From: a bacterium
Lineage (GTDB): Bacteria > JACRDZ01 > JAQUKH01
Length of the DNA stretch: 43,679 bases
NCBI GenBank assembly: GCA_040754625.1
Contig: JBFMCF010000098.1
Location: 1 to 43,679 of the forward strand
Direction of reading: 5' to 3'
Both the position numbers and the translations under genes were made by a program. Shown here one piece after another: positions 43,555-43,679 of the stretch. The notes under the pieces were generated by a model. It searched no databases and was not told the DNA's origin. It saw only the letters and a program-made list of their open reading frames with translations. How positions within the stretch are numbered: position 1 is the first letter of the stretch; every line of letters starts with the position of its first letter.

Positions 43555-43605
43555 TAACCGGTCAGTTACCGGTGGAAATCAGGTAGGCGCAGGCTTTAGC
43601 CTGCG
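43555..43605 (+). repeat. Two small hairpins after the radical SAM gene
   Basis: CCGGT-CAGTT-ACCGG near 43558-43572, then GCGCAGGCTTTAGCCTGCG near 43588-43606. The second is a GC-rich hairpin (GCAGGC/GCCTGC) in an AT-rich region. No T-tract follows, so they are not clear terminators and look like small dispersed repeats. The last ~75 bases of the window hold nothing recognised. Confidence 0.6.
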
Positions 43606-43679
43606 AGGAATCAAGTGAATAATAAATCTTAAAGACAACAGCAAAAAAAACCGAAGCAAAAGCCATAAAAAAAGGGAAT

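Overview
AT-rich window from an uncharacterised, probably diderm, bacterium. Evidence for a cell envelope with a periplasm is a lipoprotein with a clear lipobox, a membrane anti-sigma factor with an outward tail, and secreted partners. Informational genes are bacterial throughout. I cannot place the phylum from sequence alone. The dense, word-like inverted repeats filling many spacers resemble those I associate with uncultured candidate phyla, but that is an impression, not a test.

Layout. (1) 1-1.7 kb is a decayed accessory patch: the end of an IS3-family element, a SIR2-like gene reduced to its N-terminus, the tail of an ORF6N-type gene, and an intact DUF4143-type AAA ATPase whose promoter carries three helically phased palindromes. 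(2) 1.8-3.3 kb holds rlmB and four tRNA genes, Thr(TGT)-Tyr(GTA)-Gly(TCC)-Thr(GGT). This is the order of E. coli thrU-tyrU-glyT-thrT, which there leads straight into tufB. (3) 3.4-8.2 kb sits between that tRNA block and tuf. It is an ECF sigma factor / membrane anti-sigma factor system with a very acidic secreted protein and a very basic secreted DUF3106-type protein, split by radC and by an oppositely oriented cassette of two ribbon-helix-helix-like genes and a dead receiver domain, and followed by a lipoprotein. (4) 8.3-41.05 kb is one long co-directional informational block: tuf-rpmG-tRNA-Trp-secE-nusG-rplKAJL-rpoBC-rpsLG-fusA-tuf-(S10 operon)-(spc operon)-secY-adk-map-infA-rpmJ-rpsM-rpsK-rpsD-rpoA-rplQ. 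(5) 41.05-43.68 kb is accessory: a dead RAYT-type transposase remnant, a PIN toxin / RHH antitoxin pair with an operator, and a radical SAM gene.

The block in (4) makes the RNA polymerase core, both main elongation factors, the translocase subunits SecE and SecY, adenylate kinase, methionine aminopeptidase, IF-1 and most ribosomal proteins. Its two tuf copies and 88 bp of upstream DNA form a 1287-bp direct repeat with no difference seen, ending inside the stop codon.

Most worth a second look: the switch-like structured leader before rpsD; the acid/base secreted pair of the sigma module, with seven exact 18-residue repeats in the basic partner; the phased operators of the ATPase; the homogenised tuf repeat with its purine-ending codon use; and a set of genes whose -10 box lies about 10 nt before the start codon, implying leaderless mRNAs. 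I see no CRISPR array, rRNA gene or replication origin.
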